A stretch of DNA of 64,000 nt from Streptomyces chilikensis (lineage in GTDB: Bacteria; Actinomycetota; Actinomycetes; Streptomycetales; Streptomycetaceae), in the NCBI RefSeq assembly GCF_001642695.1, contig NZ_LWCC02000005.1:1906406-1970405 (forward strand), read 5' to 3'. The notes under the pieces are model-generated. The model had not been told where the DNA came from. It saw only the letters and a list, made by a program, of their open reading frames with translations, and did not search any database. The first letter of the stretch is position 1, and each line of letters starts with the position of its first letter. Shown here piece by piece: positions 22,320-31,562 of the stretch. The translations under genes were made by a program, and so were the position numbers.

Positions 22320-22799
22320 TCAGTACGCGCTGTTGACGTTGTCGATCGAACCGTAGCGGTCGGCCGCGTAGTTGCAGGCGGCGACGATGTTGGCGACCGG
22401 GTCGAACGGCGAGTTCCCGGTGCCCTCCACGTGGTACGCGTCGAAGGTGGGGTCGATCACCTGGAGCAGGCCCTTGGACGGGATGCCGTTGACGGCGTTG
22501 ATGTCCCAGTCGTTGATGGCGAGCGGGTTGCCCGAGGACTCGCGCATCACGTTGCGGTGGATGCCCTCGTAGGAGCCCGGGATGTCGTGCTTCGCCATCA
22601 CGGCGAGGGCGTCACGGATCCACGTCTCCAGGTTCTCCGGGGTCGCGGCCAGGTTGACGACCTTGTTCTCCGGGGCGGCGGAGCCCTGGGCGGCGGCCGG
22701 GGCCTCGGCGGCCCAGGCGCCGGTCGCGCCCGCGATCGGGGCGGCGACGACGGCCGCGGCGACGGCGAGGGCGGACGCGGTACGGGTGAAGCGGGACAT
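22320..22799 (-). CDS. Secreted transglycosylase-like (lysozyme-fold) protein
   Basis: 159-residue precursor: signal peptide of about 31 residues (MSRFTRTASALAVAAAVVAA, cleavage after GAWA), a short Ala/Gln linker, then a lysozyme-like catalytic domain. The likely acidic catalytic residue is the Glu in NVMRESSGNP; SKGLLQVIDPTFDAYH and NIVAACNYAADRYGS are typical of Streptomyces SLT-domain proteins. It probably cuts peptidoglycan glycan strands outside the cell. ATG 22799 has GAGAGGA upstream. The gene is preceded by a c-di-AMP riboswitch, which ties its expression to cell-wall and turgor signalling. Confidence 0.9.
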   Translation of the reverse strand: MSRFTRTASALAVAAAVVAAPIAGATGAWAAEAPAAAQGSAAPENKVVNLAATPENLETWIRDALAVMAKHDIPGSYEGIHRNVMRESSGNPLAINDWDINAVNGIPSKGLLQVIDPTFDAYHVEGTGNSPFDPVANIVAACNYAADRYGSIDNVNSAY

Positions 22800-22809
22800 G
22801 GCTTTTCCT

Positions 22810-22965
22810 CTCCGGGCGCCTGCGAGGTGAGCTGTCGGGTTCGGGCCAGAAAGGCTGCCCGGCCGTCGCCCTTGCCGGGCGACAGGCTTCACCCCGAGCC
22901 GTCCGGGAGCACGCGTGCTCCGGTCCGGCGGTGTACCTGGGTCCCCCGCTCCTGCCGTGCGTGGA
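22810..22965 (-). ncRNA. ydaO-type c-di-AMP riboswitch
   Basis: Reading the minus strand just upstream of the transglycosylase-like gene gives the conserved core of this riboswitch class in order: GAGCGGGGGACCCA, then a variable hairpin, CGGGGUGAA, a second variable hairpin, GGGCAGCC, CCGAACCCGACAGCU, CACCUCGCAGGCG and finally the GAGAGGA ribosome site. These blocks match the Bacillus ydaO element. In Streptomyces such elements sit before rpf and other wall-hydrolase genes, where c-di-AMP lowers expression. Boundaries are approximate. Confidence 0.92.
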
Positions 22966-23412
22966 ATGGGTCTGTGGTGACCGGACGGCGGCAGGATTCG
23001 GCGTTCCGCCCGGCTGGCGCGAAACCTATGCGAGAGCGGACATCCGACACAAGTACGAAGTCTGCGGATCATTCGGGTCGATCATGATTACGGGTGATTC
23101 GCCCGCCACTCCCGCCTCCGCCGCCGACCCCCAACTCCGGTTCAGAAAGGGCGAGTTCAGGCCACCCGGCCCGCCGCGTCCACACCTCCGCCCTGTGGCT
23201 CATTTCACGGATCACCCAATGCGCACACAAACGGCAGGAAAGAGACCGAAGCCACCCAACTCCCCGAAACCGGACGGTTCATCTCCGGCCATCCGGCGGG
23301 TGGGGGCTGTCGGTGATCGAATCCTGACCGGATACGCTGAGTGGGGTGATGGCAATGACCTATCGACAAGCCGTGTGATCGTCAGCACACACCAGCAGAC
23401 AGGAGACCCCTC
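22966..23412. other. Intergenic region with promoters of the riboswitch gene and the prenyl synthase
   Basis: No gene is supported. The left part must contain the minus-strand promoter of the riboswitch transcript; a TTGTGT and CATAGG pair 17 bp apart (minus strand, near 23025-23055) is a weak candidate. On the plus strand, TGTCGG and GATACG 17 bp apart near 23308-23338 are a weak promoter candidate for the prenyl synthase. The AT content is higher than in the genes around it. Confidence 0.4.
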
Positions 23413-24423
23413 GTGACCGTGGTCGGGCCGTTCGGGCTGAGGGTTCGGGACCAGGCGCTGGAGGCCGCCGTACAGGCCGGCATGGCGGCCGTCGAGGAAG
23501 GTCTGCTCGAAGCCACCAAGAGCGAGGTCCCGTTCATCACGGAGGCCGCGCAGCACCTCGTGAAGGCCGGCGGCAAGCGGTTCCGCCCGCTCCTCGTCAC
23601 GCTCGCCGCGCAGTTCGGCGATCCGGAGGCACCGGGGATCGTCCCCTCGGCGGTGGTCGTCGAGCTCACCCACCTCGCCACGCTGTACCACGACGACGTG
23701 ATGGACGAGGCGGAGGTGCGCCGCGGCGTGCCCAGCGCCAACAGCCGCTGGGGCAACTCGGTGGCCGTCCTCACCGGCGACTTCCTGTTCGCCCGCGCCT
23801 CGCACATCCTGGCCGACCTGGGCCCGGAGGCGGTGCGGGTGCAGGCGGAGGCGTTCGAGCGGCTGGTCACCGGCCAGATCCTGGAGACCGCCGGCCCGTC
23901 CGACGGGCGCTCCCCCATCGACCACTACCTCGACGTGCTGGCCGGCAAGACCGGCTCGCTGGTCGCCGTCGCCTGCCGGTTCGGCGCGATGATGTCGGGC
24001 GCCGACGACCAGGTCGTGGACGTGCTCACCCAGTACGGCGAGCGGCTCGGCGTGGCCTTCCAGCTGGCCGACGACGTCCTGGACATCGCCTCCGAGTCCT
24101 CCGACTCCGGCAAGACCCCCGGCACCGACCTGCGCGAGGGCATCGCCACGCTGCCCGTGCTGCGCCTGCGCGAGCGGGTGCGCCGGCTCGGGCTGCCGGA
24201 GGACGTCGCCCTGTGCGAGCTGCTCGACTCCGACCTGACGGACGAGGCGCGCCTCGCCGAGGCGGTGGCCCGGCTGCGGGTCCACCCCGCCCTGGAGGAG
24301 GCCCGCGCCGACACCGTCCGGTACGCCCAGGAGGCCCGCGCCGCCCTCACCCCGCTGCCGGAGTGCGAGGCCAGGACCGCCCTCGTGCACCTGTGCGACG
24401 CCGTGGTGCACCGCGCGGGCTGA
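23413..24423 (+). CDS. Long-chain trans-polyprenyl diphosphate synthase (menaquinone side chain)
   Basis: 336-residue class I prenyltransferase that condenses isopentenyl diphosphate into the isoprenoid tail. First aspartate-rich motif D94-D95-V-M-D98 (LYHDDVMDEAEVRRG), second motif D220-D221-V-L-D224 (QLADDVLD), lysine/arginine motif GGKRFRP at 53-59. GTG 23413 has AGGAG upstream. Its position directly beside the nuo operon and near menaquinone genes supports a role in making the menaquinone tail (heptaprenyl to nonaprenyl); chain length cannot be read with confidence. Confidence 0.9.
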   Translation: MTVVGPFGLRVRDQALEAAVQAGMAAVEEGLLEATKSEVPFITEAAQHLVKAGGKRFRPLLVTLAAQFGDPEAPGIVPSAVVVELTHLATLYHDDVMDEAEVRRGVPSANSRWGNSVAVLTGDFLFARASHILADLGPEAVRVQAEAFERLVTGQILETAGPSDGRSPIDHYLDVLAGKTGSLVAVACRFGAMMSGADDQVVDVLTQYGERLGVAFQLADDVLDIASESSDSGKTPGTDLREGIATLPVLRLRERVRRLGLPEDVALCELLDSDLTDEARLAEAVARLRVHPALEEARADTVRYAQEARAALTPLPECEARTALVHLCDAVVHRAG

Positions 24424-24465
24424 CCCGCCGCCGCGGCCTCCTGCCGCCGCGCACCCCGCCGTGAC

Positions 24466-24511
24466 CGCCGAAGGCCCGGCCCCCCGTCACGAGGGGGCCG
24501 GGCCTTCGGCG
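24466..24511. terminator. Strong bidirectional terminator between prenyl synthase and nuoN
   Basis: GCCGAAGGCCCGGCCCCC (24467-24484) pairs perfectly with its inverted copy at 24493-24510; one flanking C-G pair extends the stem to 19 bp around an 8-nt loop. It lies between two converging genes. There is no clear T-run, as is common in Streptomyces. Confidence 0.88.
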
Positions 24512-24523
24512 TGACCGGGACCG

Positions 24524-26185
24524 TCAGCGGACGAACGTCCCCGCCGAGGTCGCCAGGTCCAGGAAGTACTGCGGCGCCACGCCCAGCACCACCGTCACCG
24601 CGGCGCCGACCGCGATCGCGGTGGTCGTCAGCGGCGACGGCACCGCCACCGTGGGCCCCTCCGGCGTGGGCTCGCTGAAGAACATCAGGACGATCACCCG
24701 GATGTAGAAGAACGCCGCGACCGCCGAGGACAGCACGCCGACCACCACCAGCGGAGCCGCGCCGCCCTCCGCCGCCGCCTTGAAGACGGCGAACTTGCCC
24801 GCGAACCCGGACGTCAGCGGGATGCCCGCGAAGGCCAGCAGGAAGACCGCGAACACCGCCGCCACCAGCGGCGAACGCCGCCCGAGACCCGCCCACTTGG
24901 ACAGGTGGGTGGCCTCGCCCCCCGCGTCGCGCACCAGCGTCACCACGGCGAACGCGCCCACCGTGACGAAGGAGTAGGCGGCCAGGTAGAAGAGGACCGA
25001 GGAGATCCCCTCCGGCTTCGCCGCGATCACGCCGGCCAGGATGAACCCGGCGTGCGCGATCGAGGAGTAGGCCAGCAGCCGCTTGATGTCGGTCTGGGTG
25101 ATGGCGACGATCGCACCGATCACCATGGTGACCGCGGCCACCGCCCACATCACCGGCCGCCAGTCCCAGCGCAGCCCCGGCAGCACCACGTACAGCAGCC
25201 GCAGCAGCGCGCCGAAGGCCGCCACCTTGGTCGCCGACGCCATGAACCCGGTCACCGGGGTCGGCGCGCCCTGGTAGACGTCCGGCGTCCACATGTGGAA
25301 CGGCACCGCGCCCACCTTGAAGAGCAGGCCCATCGTCACCAGCGCCGCGCCGAGGAGCAGCAGCACGTCGTTGCCCATGGTGCCGGCGAGCGCCGGGCTG
25401 ACCTCCTTCACCGTGCCCTCGACGACCTGCGCGATCCGGGCGTAGGAGACCGACCCGGCGTAGCCGTAGAGCAGCGCGATGCCGAAGAGGGTGAACGCCG
25501 AGGCGAAGGCGCCCAGCAGGAAGTACTTGACCGCGGCCTCCTGCGACAGCAGCCGCCTGCGGCGGGCCAGCGCGCAGAGCAGGTACAGCGGGAGGGAGAA
25601 GACCTCCAGCGCGATGAACAGGGTCAGCAGGTCGTTGGCGGCCGGGAAGACCATCATGCCGCCGACCGCGAACATCAGCAGGGGGAAGACCTCGGTGGTG
25701 GTGAAGCCCGCCTTGACGGCCGCCTTCTCGCCGTCGCTGCCGGGCACCGAGGCCGCTTGGGCGGCGAAGGAGTCCACCCGGTTGCCGTGCGCGGCCGGGT
25801 CCAGGCGGCGTTCGGCGAAGGTGAACAGGGCCACCAGGCCGACCAGCAGGATCACGCCCTGGAGGAACAGCGCGGGTCCGTCCACCGCGAGCGCGCCCTC
25901 CGCGGCGATGCCCGCCTCGGTGGTGGCGTAGCCGCTCACCGACAGCGCCACCACGGCGGCGAAGCCCGCGGCGAGCGCGACGCCGGCGACGAAGAGCTGC
26001 GTGTAGTGGCGTGCCCGGCGCGGCACGAAGGCCTCCACCAGGATGCCCAGCACGGCGGCGCCGATCACGATCAGCACGGGCGAGAGCTGCGCGTACTCGA
26101 TCGTCGGGGCCTGGATCCTGGCGATCGGCTCGGCCGCGGGTGCGGCCAGGTCCGTCCACAGGCCGTGGACCGCTGATGCGCTCAC
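24524..26185 (-). CDS. nuoN: NADH-quinone oxidoreductase subunit N, complete complex I operon
   Basis: Last gene of the 14-gene nuo operon. 553 residues, about 14 helices, with antiporter signatures in AAVKYFLLGAFASAFTLFGI and LFKVGAVPFHMWTPDVYQGA. GTG 26185 overlaps the nuoM stop (GTGA). A loop of about 30 hydrophilic residues near 130-160 (NRVDSFAAQAASVPGSDGEK) lies between helices. A strong hairpin terminator follows 13 bp after the stop. Confidence 0.95.
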   Translation of the reverse strand: MSASAVHGLWTDLAAPAAEPIARIQAPTIEYAQLSPVLIVIGAAVLGILVEAFVPRRARHYTQLFVAGVALAAGFAAVVALSVSGYATTEAGIAAEGALAVDGPALFLQGVILLVGLVALFTFAERRLDPAAHGNRVDSFAAQAASVPGSDGEKAAVKAGFTTTEVFPLLMFAVGGMMVFPAANDLLTLFIALEVFSLPLYLLCALARRRRLLSQEAAVKYFLLGAFASAFTLFGIALLYGYAGSVSYARIAQVVEGTVKEVSPALAGTMGNDVLLLLGAALVTMGLLFKVGAVPFHMWTPDVYQGAPTPVTGFMASATKVAAFGALLRLLYVVLPGLRWDWRPVMWAVAAVTMVIGAIVAITQTDIKRLLAYSSIAHAGFILAGVIAAKPEGISSVLFYLAAYSFVTVGAFAVVTLVRDAGGEATHLSKWAGLGRRSPLVAAVFAVFLLAFAGIPLTSGFAGKFAVFKAAAEGGAAPLVVVGVLSSAVAAFFYIRVIVLMFFSEPTPEGPTVAVPSPLTTTAIAVGAAVTVVLGVAPQYFLDLATSAGTFVR

Positions 26186-27792
26186 TTGGCCGCCTCCACC
26201 TCGGGCTCGGGGTCGTGCTCCTGCACGTCGGACATGGTGTGCCGGACCGCCGGGTTGACGAGGTCCGTGAGGGGCTTCGGGTAGACGCCCAGGAAGATCA
26301 GCAGGGCGATCAGCGGCGCCACGACCGCCAGTTCACGCACCCGCAGGTCGGGCAGCTTCGCCAGTTCCGGCTTGACGGGGCCGGTCATGGTGCGCTGGTA
26401 GAGCACCAGCGTGTAGAGCGCGGCCAGCACGATGCCGAAGGTGGCGACGACGCCGACCACCGGGTAGCGGGCGAAGGCGCCCACCAGCACCAGGAACTCG
26501 CTGACGAACGGGGCGAGTCCGGGCAGCGACAGGGTGGCCAGGCCGCCGACCAGGAAGGTTCCGGCCAGCACCGGGGCCACCTTCTGCACCCCGCCGTAGT
26601 CGGCGATCAGGCGCGAGCCGCGGCGGGAGATCAGGAAGCCGGCCACCAGCATCAGCGCCGCCGTCGAGATCCCGTGGTTGACCATGTACAGCGTGGCACC
26701 GGACTGGCCCTGGCTGGTCATCACGAAGATGCCGAGGATGATGAAGCCGAAGTGGGAGATCGAGGCGTACGCCACCAGCCGCTTGATGTCCCGCTGTCCG
26801 ACCGCCAGCAGCGCGCCGTAGACGATGCTGACCAGTGCCAGCACCAGCACCACCGGGGTGGCCCACTTGCTGGCCTCCGGGAAGAGCCCGAGGCAGAAGC
26901 GGAGCATCGCGAAGGTGCCGACCTTGTCGACCACGGCGGTGATCAGCACCGCGACCGGGGCGGTCGCCTCGCCCATGGCGTTGGGCAGCCAGGTGTGCAG
27001 CGGCCACAGCGGGGCCTTCACCGCGAAGGCGAGGAAGAAGCCGAGGAAGAGCAGCCGTTCGGTGTTCGTCCCCATCTCCAGCTCGCCGCTCGCGCGGGCG
27101 GCCACGATGTCCGGCAGCGAGAAGCTGCCCGCCGCCACGTACAGCCCGATCACCGCGGCCAGCATGATCAGGCCGCCGGCCAGGTTGTAGAGGAGGAACT
27201 TGACCGCCGCGTACGACCGCTGGGTGGCGGCCGCCTCCTCGCCGCCCTGGTGGGCGCGGTCCCCGAAGCCGCCGATGAGGAAGTACATCGGGATCAGCAT
27301 GGCTTCGAAGAAGATGTAGAAGAGGAAGACGTCGGTGGCCTCGAAGGAGAGGATCACCATCGCCTCGACCATCAGGATCAGCGCGAAGAAGCCCTGGGTG
27401 GGCCGCCACCGATTGTTCGCGTTCTCCTTGGGGTGTCCCCCGCTCGAACGCGGTGGAGAGCTTGGGGAAGGGTCGGCGTCGTGCCAGCCGGCCAGCACGA
27501 TGAACGGGATCAGCAGCGCGGTCAGCAGCAGCAGCGCCACCCCGATGCCGTCCACGCCGAGTTCCCAGCGGACCCCGAAGGCCGGGATCCACTCGTAGGT
27601 CTCGGTCAGCTGGTACCGGGCGCCGCCCGGCTCGAAGCGGACGGCCACCACGGCGGCCAGCACCAGCGTGGCCAGCGAGACCAGCAGCGCCAGCCACTTG
27701 GCGGCCGTGCGCCGCGCGGCGGGGACGGCGGCGGTGGCGACCGCCCCGAGGGCGGGCAGCACCGCCGTCGCCGTCAGCAGGGGAAAGCTCAT
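26182..27792 (-). CDS. nuoM: NADH-quinone oxidoreductase subunit M, complete operon, with inserted loop
   Basis: 536-residue antiporter-like subunit with E163 in YIFFEAMLIPMYF and the AVKAPLWPLHTWLPNAM motif at about 267-283. Residues 107-122 (DPSPSSPPRSSGGHPK) are a serine/proline-rich stretch between helices, encoded by DNA that looks like a dispersed Streptomyces repeat (27427-27474). The frame is kept and the catalytic residues are intact, so function is probably preserved. ATG 27792 follows nuoL directly. Confidence 0.94.
   Translation of the reverse strand: MSFPLLTATAVLPALGAVATAAVPAARRTAAKWLALLVSLATLVLAAVVAVRFEPGGARYQLTETYEWIPAFGVRWELGVDGIGVALLLLTALLIPFIVLAGWHDADPSPSSPPRSSGGHPKENANNRWRPTQGFFALILMVEAMVILSFEATDVFLFYIFFEAMLIPMYFLIGGFGDRAHQGGEEAAATQRSYAAVKFLLYNLAGGLIMLAAVIGLYVAAGSFSLPDIVAARASGELEMGTNTERLLFLGFFLAFAVKAPLWPLHTWLPNAMGEATAPVAVLITAVVDKVGTFAMLRFCLGLFPEASKWATPVVLVLALVSIVYGALLAVGQRDIKRLVAYASISHFGFIILGIFVMTSQGQSGATLYMVNHGISTAALMLVAGFLISRRGSRLIADYGGVQKVAPVLAGTFLVGGLATLSLPGLAPFVSEFLVLVGAFARYPVVGVVATFGIVLAALYTLVLYQRTMTGPVKPELAKLPDLRVRELAVVAPLIALLIFLGVYPKPLTDLVNPAVRHTMSDVQEHDPEPEVEAAK
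27427..27474 (-). repeat. REP-like palindromic element inserted in nuoM
   Basis: On the minus strand the segment reads CCTTCCCCAAGCTCTCC, then CCGCGTTC, then GAGCGGGGGACACCCC. The blocks CCCC-AAGCTC and GAGCGGGGG can pair as an imperfect hairpin. I recall closely similar sequences as dispersed repeats in Streptomyces genomes, usually between genes. Here it adds about 16 in-frame codons to a loop of NuoM. Needs a genome-wide search to prove. Confidence 0.65.
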
Positions 27793-27793
27793 G

Positions 27794-29731
27794 TCAGACC
27801 GCCCTCATCAGCAGGGTCGCGGCGACCAGGAGCGCCGTACCGCCGAACATCGAGACCGCGTAGGACCGCGCGAAGCCGTTCTGCAGCCGGCGCATCCGGG
27901 AGGAGAGCCCGCCCACCCCGGCCGCGGTGCCGTTGACCACCCCGTCGACCAGGGTGTGGTCGACGTAGACCAGGGAGCGGGTGAGGTGCTCGCCGCCGCG
28001 GACCAGGACCACGTGGTTGAAGTCGTCCTGGAGCAGGTCGCGGCGGGCCGCCCGGGTGAGCAGCGAGCCGCGCGGGGCGACCACCGGGACCGGACGGCGG
28101 CCGTACTGCAGCCAGGCCAGGCCGACGCCGATCACCATCACGGTGACGGTGGCGGCGGTGACGGTCAGCGCGCTGACCGGCGGGTGGCCGTGCTCGTAGG
28201 CGGTCACCGGCTCCAGCCAGTGCACGAACCGTTCTCCGATGCCGAAGAAGGCGCCGGCGAAGACGGAGCCGAAGGCCAGCACGATCATCGGCACGGTCAT
28301 CACCTTGGGCGACTCGTGCGGGTGCGGCACGCCGCCGTGGTCCGCGGCGGGCTCCACATCGGGAGCGTCCGGGGAGGCCGCCGGGAGGTTCCGCCAGCGC
28401 TCCTCGCCGAAGAAGGTCATCAGCATCACGCGCGTCATGTAGAACGCGGTGATCCCGGCGCCCACCAGGGTCACCGTGCCGAGGATCCAGCCCTGGACGC
28501 CGCCCTTGGCGAAGGCGGACTCGATGATCAGGTCCTTGGAGAAGAACCCGGACAGGCCCGGGAAGCCGATGATCGCCAGGTAGCCGAGGCCGAACGTCAC
28601 GAAGGTGACCGGCATGTACTTCCGCAGGCCGCCGTACCTGCGCATGTCGACCTCGTCGTTCATGCCGTGCATCACGGAACCCGCGCCGAGGAAGAGCCCG
28701 GCCTTGAAGAAGCCGTGCGTCACCAGGTGCATGATGGCCACCGCGTAGCCGATCGGGCCGAGGCCCGCGGCCAGCACCATGTAGCCGATCTGCGACATCG
28801 TCGAGCCGGCCAGCGCCTTCTTGATGTCGTCCTTCGCGCAACCGACGATCGCACCGAAGATCAGCGTGACCGCGCCGACGACGGTGACCACCAGCTGCGC
28901 GTCCGGCGCCGCGTTGAAGATCGCGCCGGAACGGACGATCAGGTAGACGCCCGCGGTCACCATGGTCGCCGCATGGATGAGGGCCGAGACCGGGGTCGGG
29001 CCCTCCATCGCGTCGCCCAGCCAGGACTGCAGCGGCACCTGGGCGGACTTGCCGCAGGCGGCCAGCAGCAGCATCAGCGCGATCGCGGTCAGCGTGCCCT
29101 CGCCCGTCTCGCCCACCGACCCCAGCACCGGCGTGAACGCGAACGTCCCGAAGGTGGTGAACATCAGCATGATCGCGATCGACAGGCCCATGTCGCCGAC
29201 CCGGTTCACCAGGAAGGCCTTCTTGGCCGCGGTCGCCGCGCTGGGCTTGTGCTGCCAGAAGCCGATCAGCAGGTAGGAGGCGAGGCCCACGCCCTCCCAG
29301 CCGAGGTACAGCAGCAGGTAGTTGTCGGCGAGGACCAGGATCAGCATCGCCGCGAGGAACAGGTTGAGGTAGCCGAAGAACCGGCGGCGGCGCTCGTCGT
29401 GCTCCATGTACCCGATCGAGTACACGTGGATCAGCGAGCCCACACCGGTGATCAGCAGGACGAAGGTCATGGACAGCTGGTCCAGCCGGAACGCCACGTC
29501 CGCCTGGAAGCCCTCCACCGGGATCCAGCTGAACAGGTGCTGGACCAGGGTGCGGTCCTCGGCGCCCCGGCCCAGCAGGCCGGCGAAGAGGACGGCGCCG
29601 AGGACGAAGGAGGCGACGGCCAGCGCGGTGCCGATCCAGTGGCCCGCCTTGTCCAGTCTCCGGCCGCCGCACAGCAGGACGGCCGCTCCGAGCAGAGGCG
29701 CCGCGATCAGCGGCGCGATCAGGTTCTCCAC
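27794..29731 (-). CDS. nuoL: NADH-quinone oxidoreductase subunit L, complete operon
   Basis: 645-residue subunit that closes the membrane arm and carries the lateral helix. Marker segments are [18 protein letters not shown] with the key glutamate, [33 protein letters not shown] and [23 protein letters not shown] 29731 follows nuoK by 12 bp with AAGGGG as the ribosome site. The loop around [20 protein letters not shown] is charged and variable. Compared with the second-cluster NuoL it keeps the usual VNRVGD motif, where the other copy has VTKAGD. Confidence 0.95.
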   Translation of the reverse strand: MENLIAPLIAAPLLGAAVLLCGGRRLDKAGHWIGTALAVASFVLGAVLFAGLLGRGAEDRTLVQHLFSWIPVEGFQADVAFRLDQLSMTFVLLITGVGSLIHVYSIGYMEHDERRRRFFGYLNLFLAAMLILVLADNYLLLYLGWEGVGLASYLLIGFWQHKPSAATAAKKAFLVNRVGDMGLSIAIMLMFTTFGTFAFTPVLGSVGETGEGTLTAIALMLLLAACGKSAQVPLQSWLGDAMEGPTPVSALIHAATMVTAGVYLIVRSGAIFNAAPDAQLVVTVVGAVTLIFGAIVGCAKDDIKKALAGSTMSQIGYMVLAAGLGPIGYAVAIMHLVTHGFFKAGLFLGAGSVMHGMNDEVDMRRYGGLRKYMPVTFVTFGLGYLAIIGFPGLSGFFSKDLIIESAFAKGGVQGWILGTVTLVGAGITAFYMTRVMLMTFFGEERWRNLPAASPDAPDVEPAADHGGVPHPHESPKVMTVPMIVLAFGSVFAGAFFGIGERFVHWLEPVTAYEHGHPPVSALTVTAATVTVMVIGVGLAWLQYGRRPVPVVAPRGSLLTRAARRDLLQDDFNHVVLVRGGEHLTRSLVYVDHTLVDGVVNGTAAGVGGLSSRMRRLQNGFARSYAVSMFGGTALLVAATLLMRAV

Positions 29732-29743
29732 GTCAGCGACCCC

Positions 29744-30043
29744 TTACAGCTTCATCAGTGCGGCGTCGTCGACCGAGGCCGAGTGGCGGGTGCGGAACAG
29801 CGACACGATGATCGCGAGCCCGACCACGACCTCCGCGGCGGCGACGACCATCGTGAAGAAGGCGATGATCTGGCCGTCGAGGTTGCCGTGCATGCGGGAG
29901 AAGGCGATCAGCGAGAGGTTGCAGGCATTGAGCATCAGCTCGATGCACATGAACACCACGATGGCGTTCCGCCTGATCAGCACACCGGTGGCTCCGATGG
30001 TGAACAGCAGAGCGGCGAGATAGAGGTAGTTGACCGGGTTCAC
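29744..30043 (-). CDS. nuoK: NADH-quinone oxidoreductase subunit K, complete operon
   Basis: 99-residue three-helix subunit of normal length. Conserved membrane glutamates lie in [13 protein letters not shown] and [16 protein letters not shown] 30043 overlaps the nuoJ stop by 4 bp. It lacks the acidic tail seen in the second-cluster NuoK. Confidence 0.95.
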   Translation of the reverse strand: MNPVNYLYLAALLFTIGATGVLIRRNAIVVFMCIELMLNACNLSLIAFSRMHGNLDGQIIAFFTMVVAAAEVVVGLAIIVSLFRTRHSASVDDAALMKL

Positions 30044-30918
30044 TGCTGGGCCTCCTCCGCCCGCTTCAGCTCCGTCGACCCGCCGGGGCGGGGCCGCGGC
30101 TCCAGGGGGTTGCGCTCCAGCCGCTCGGCGGACCGCTGCTCCAGCGCCCGCAGGTCCGCGATGGCCTCGGTGGACACGTCACGGATCTGGCCGCGCTCGC
30201 GCAGCGTGGCGCTGACCGAGAGCTCGGACGGGGTGCCGTCGGGCAGCAGGCCCGCGATGTCCACCGCGTTGTGCCGGGCGTAGACGCCGGGGGCGGGCAG
30301 CGGCGGGACGTACTCGCCCTTGCGGACGCGCTCCTCGGCCAGTTCCTTCTGGGTCTTGGCCCGCTCGGTGCGCTCCCGGTGGGTGAGCACCATCGCGCCG
30401 ACCGACGCCGTGATCAGCAGCGCGCCGGTGATCTCGAAGGCGAAGACGTACTTGCCGAACAGCAGGGCCGCCAGGCCCTGGATGTTCCCGGCGGAGTTGG
30501 CGGCGGCCAGGCCCTCGAACTCGGTGAGCGTGGCGTTGCCGATCCCGCCGGCCAGCAGGGCCCCGAAGCCGAGGCCGCAGAGCAGGGCGAGCCAGCGCTG
30601 GCCCCGGATGGTCTCCTTCAGCGAGTCCGCCGCCGTGACGCCGACCAGCATGACCACGAACAGGAACAGCATCATGATCGCGCCGGTGTAGACGACGATC
30701 TGCACGATGCCCAGGAAGTAGGCGCCGTTGGCCAGGTAGAACACGGCGAGGACGATCATCGTGCCGGCCAGGCAGAGGGCGCTGTGCACCGCCTTCCTCA
30801 TGAAGACCGTGCACAGGGCGCCGATCACCGCGATCGTGCCGAGGATCCAGAACTGCACGGCCTCGCCGGTCGAGGTGGTGTACGCGGCGAGCACGCTCGT
30901 TCCGGTCATGGCGGTCAT
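30040..30918 (-). CDS. nuoJ: NADH-quinone oxidoreductase subunit J, complete operon
   Basis: 292 residues: five helices in about residues 20-180 (including [20 protein letters not shown]) followed by a hydrophilic, charged tail of about 110 residues, which is long for NuoJ but usual in length for actinobacteria. ATG 30918 (MTAMTGTS) overlaps the nuoI stop (ATGA); a second ATG at 30909 is possible. The tail contains [19 protein letters not shown], likely helical and cytoplasmic. Confidence 0.93.
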   Translation of the reverse strand: MTAMTGTSVLAAYTTSTGEAVQFWILGTIAVIGALCTVFMRKAVHSALCLAGTMIVLAVFYLANGAYFLGIVQIVVYTGAIMMLFLFVVMLVGVTAADSLKETIRGQRWLALLCGLGFGALLAGGIGNATLTEFEGLAAANSAGNIQGLAALLFGKYVFAFEITGALLITASVGAMVLTHRERTERAKTQKELAEERVRKGEYVPPLPAPGVYARHNAVDIAGLLPDGTPSELSVSATLRERGQIRDVSTEAIADLRALEQRSAERLERNPLEPRPRPGGSTELKRAEEAQQ

Positions 30919-31562
30919 GCCCCCACCTCCTGCTGGGCGGTCGGCTGACCGTCCGCGTCCTGCGTGGCCTCCTCGGGCTTCTCGCCCTTGGACACCGCGA
31001 CCTGCCGGACCGTGCCGGGAGCGGCCTCGGTGACCAGGCCCCGGTAGTAGTCCTGCTCGTCGGTGCCCGGGAAGATGGCGTGGGGCGTGTCGACCATGCC
31101 CTCCTCCAGCCCGGCCAGCAGCTGTTCCTTGGTGTAGATCAGGTTCTGCCGGGACAGGTCGGCGAGTTCGAAGTCGTTGGTCATGGTCAGCGCCCGGGTC
31201 GGGCACGCCTCGATGCACAGGCCGCAGAGGATGCAGCGCGCGTAGTTGATCTGGTACACGCGGCCGTACCGCTCGCCGGGCGAGTAGCGCTCCTCGTCGG
31301 TGTTGTCCGCGCCCTCCACGTAGATCGCGTCGGCGGGACAGGCCCAGGCGCACAGCTCGCAGCCGACGCACTTCTCCAGGCCGTCCGGATGGCGGTTGAG
31401 CTGGTGCCGTCCGTGGAACCGCGGAGCCGTGGTCTTCTTCTGCTCCGGGTACTGCTCGGTCAGCCGCTTCTTGAACATGGCCTTGAAGGTCACGCCGAAG
31501 CCGGCCACCGGATTCATGAACCCCGGCTTGGTGTCAGCGGGGTTGTTCTGTTCCTCAGCCAT
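30915..31562 (-). CDS. nuoI: NADH-quinone oxidoreductase subunit I, complete operon
   Basis: 215-residue 8Fe subunit with ligand sets [12 protein letters not shown] and [12 protein letters not shown] for clusters N6a and N6b. ATG 31562 ([12 protein letters not shown]) has a strong GGAAAGGAGG upstream and overlaps the nuoH end by 8 bp, so the longer frame from 31622 is not used. The C-terminal ~40 residues are polar and low in complexity. Confidence 0.95.
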   Translation of the reverse strand: MAEEQNNPADTKPGFMNPVAGFGVTFKAMFKKRLTEQYPEQKKTTAPRFHGRHQLNRHPDGLEKCVGCELCAWACPADAIYVEGADNTDEERYSPGERYGRVYQINYARCILCGLCIEACPTRALTMTNDFELADLSRQNLIYTKEQLLAGLEEGMVDTPHAIFPGTDEQDYYRGLVTEAAPGTVRQVAVSKGEKPEEATQDADGQPTAQQEVGA

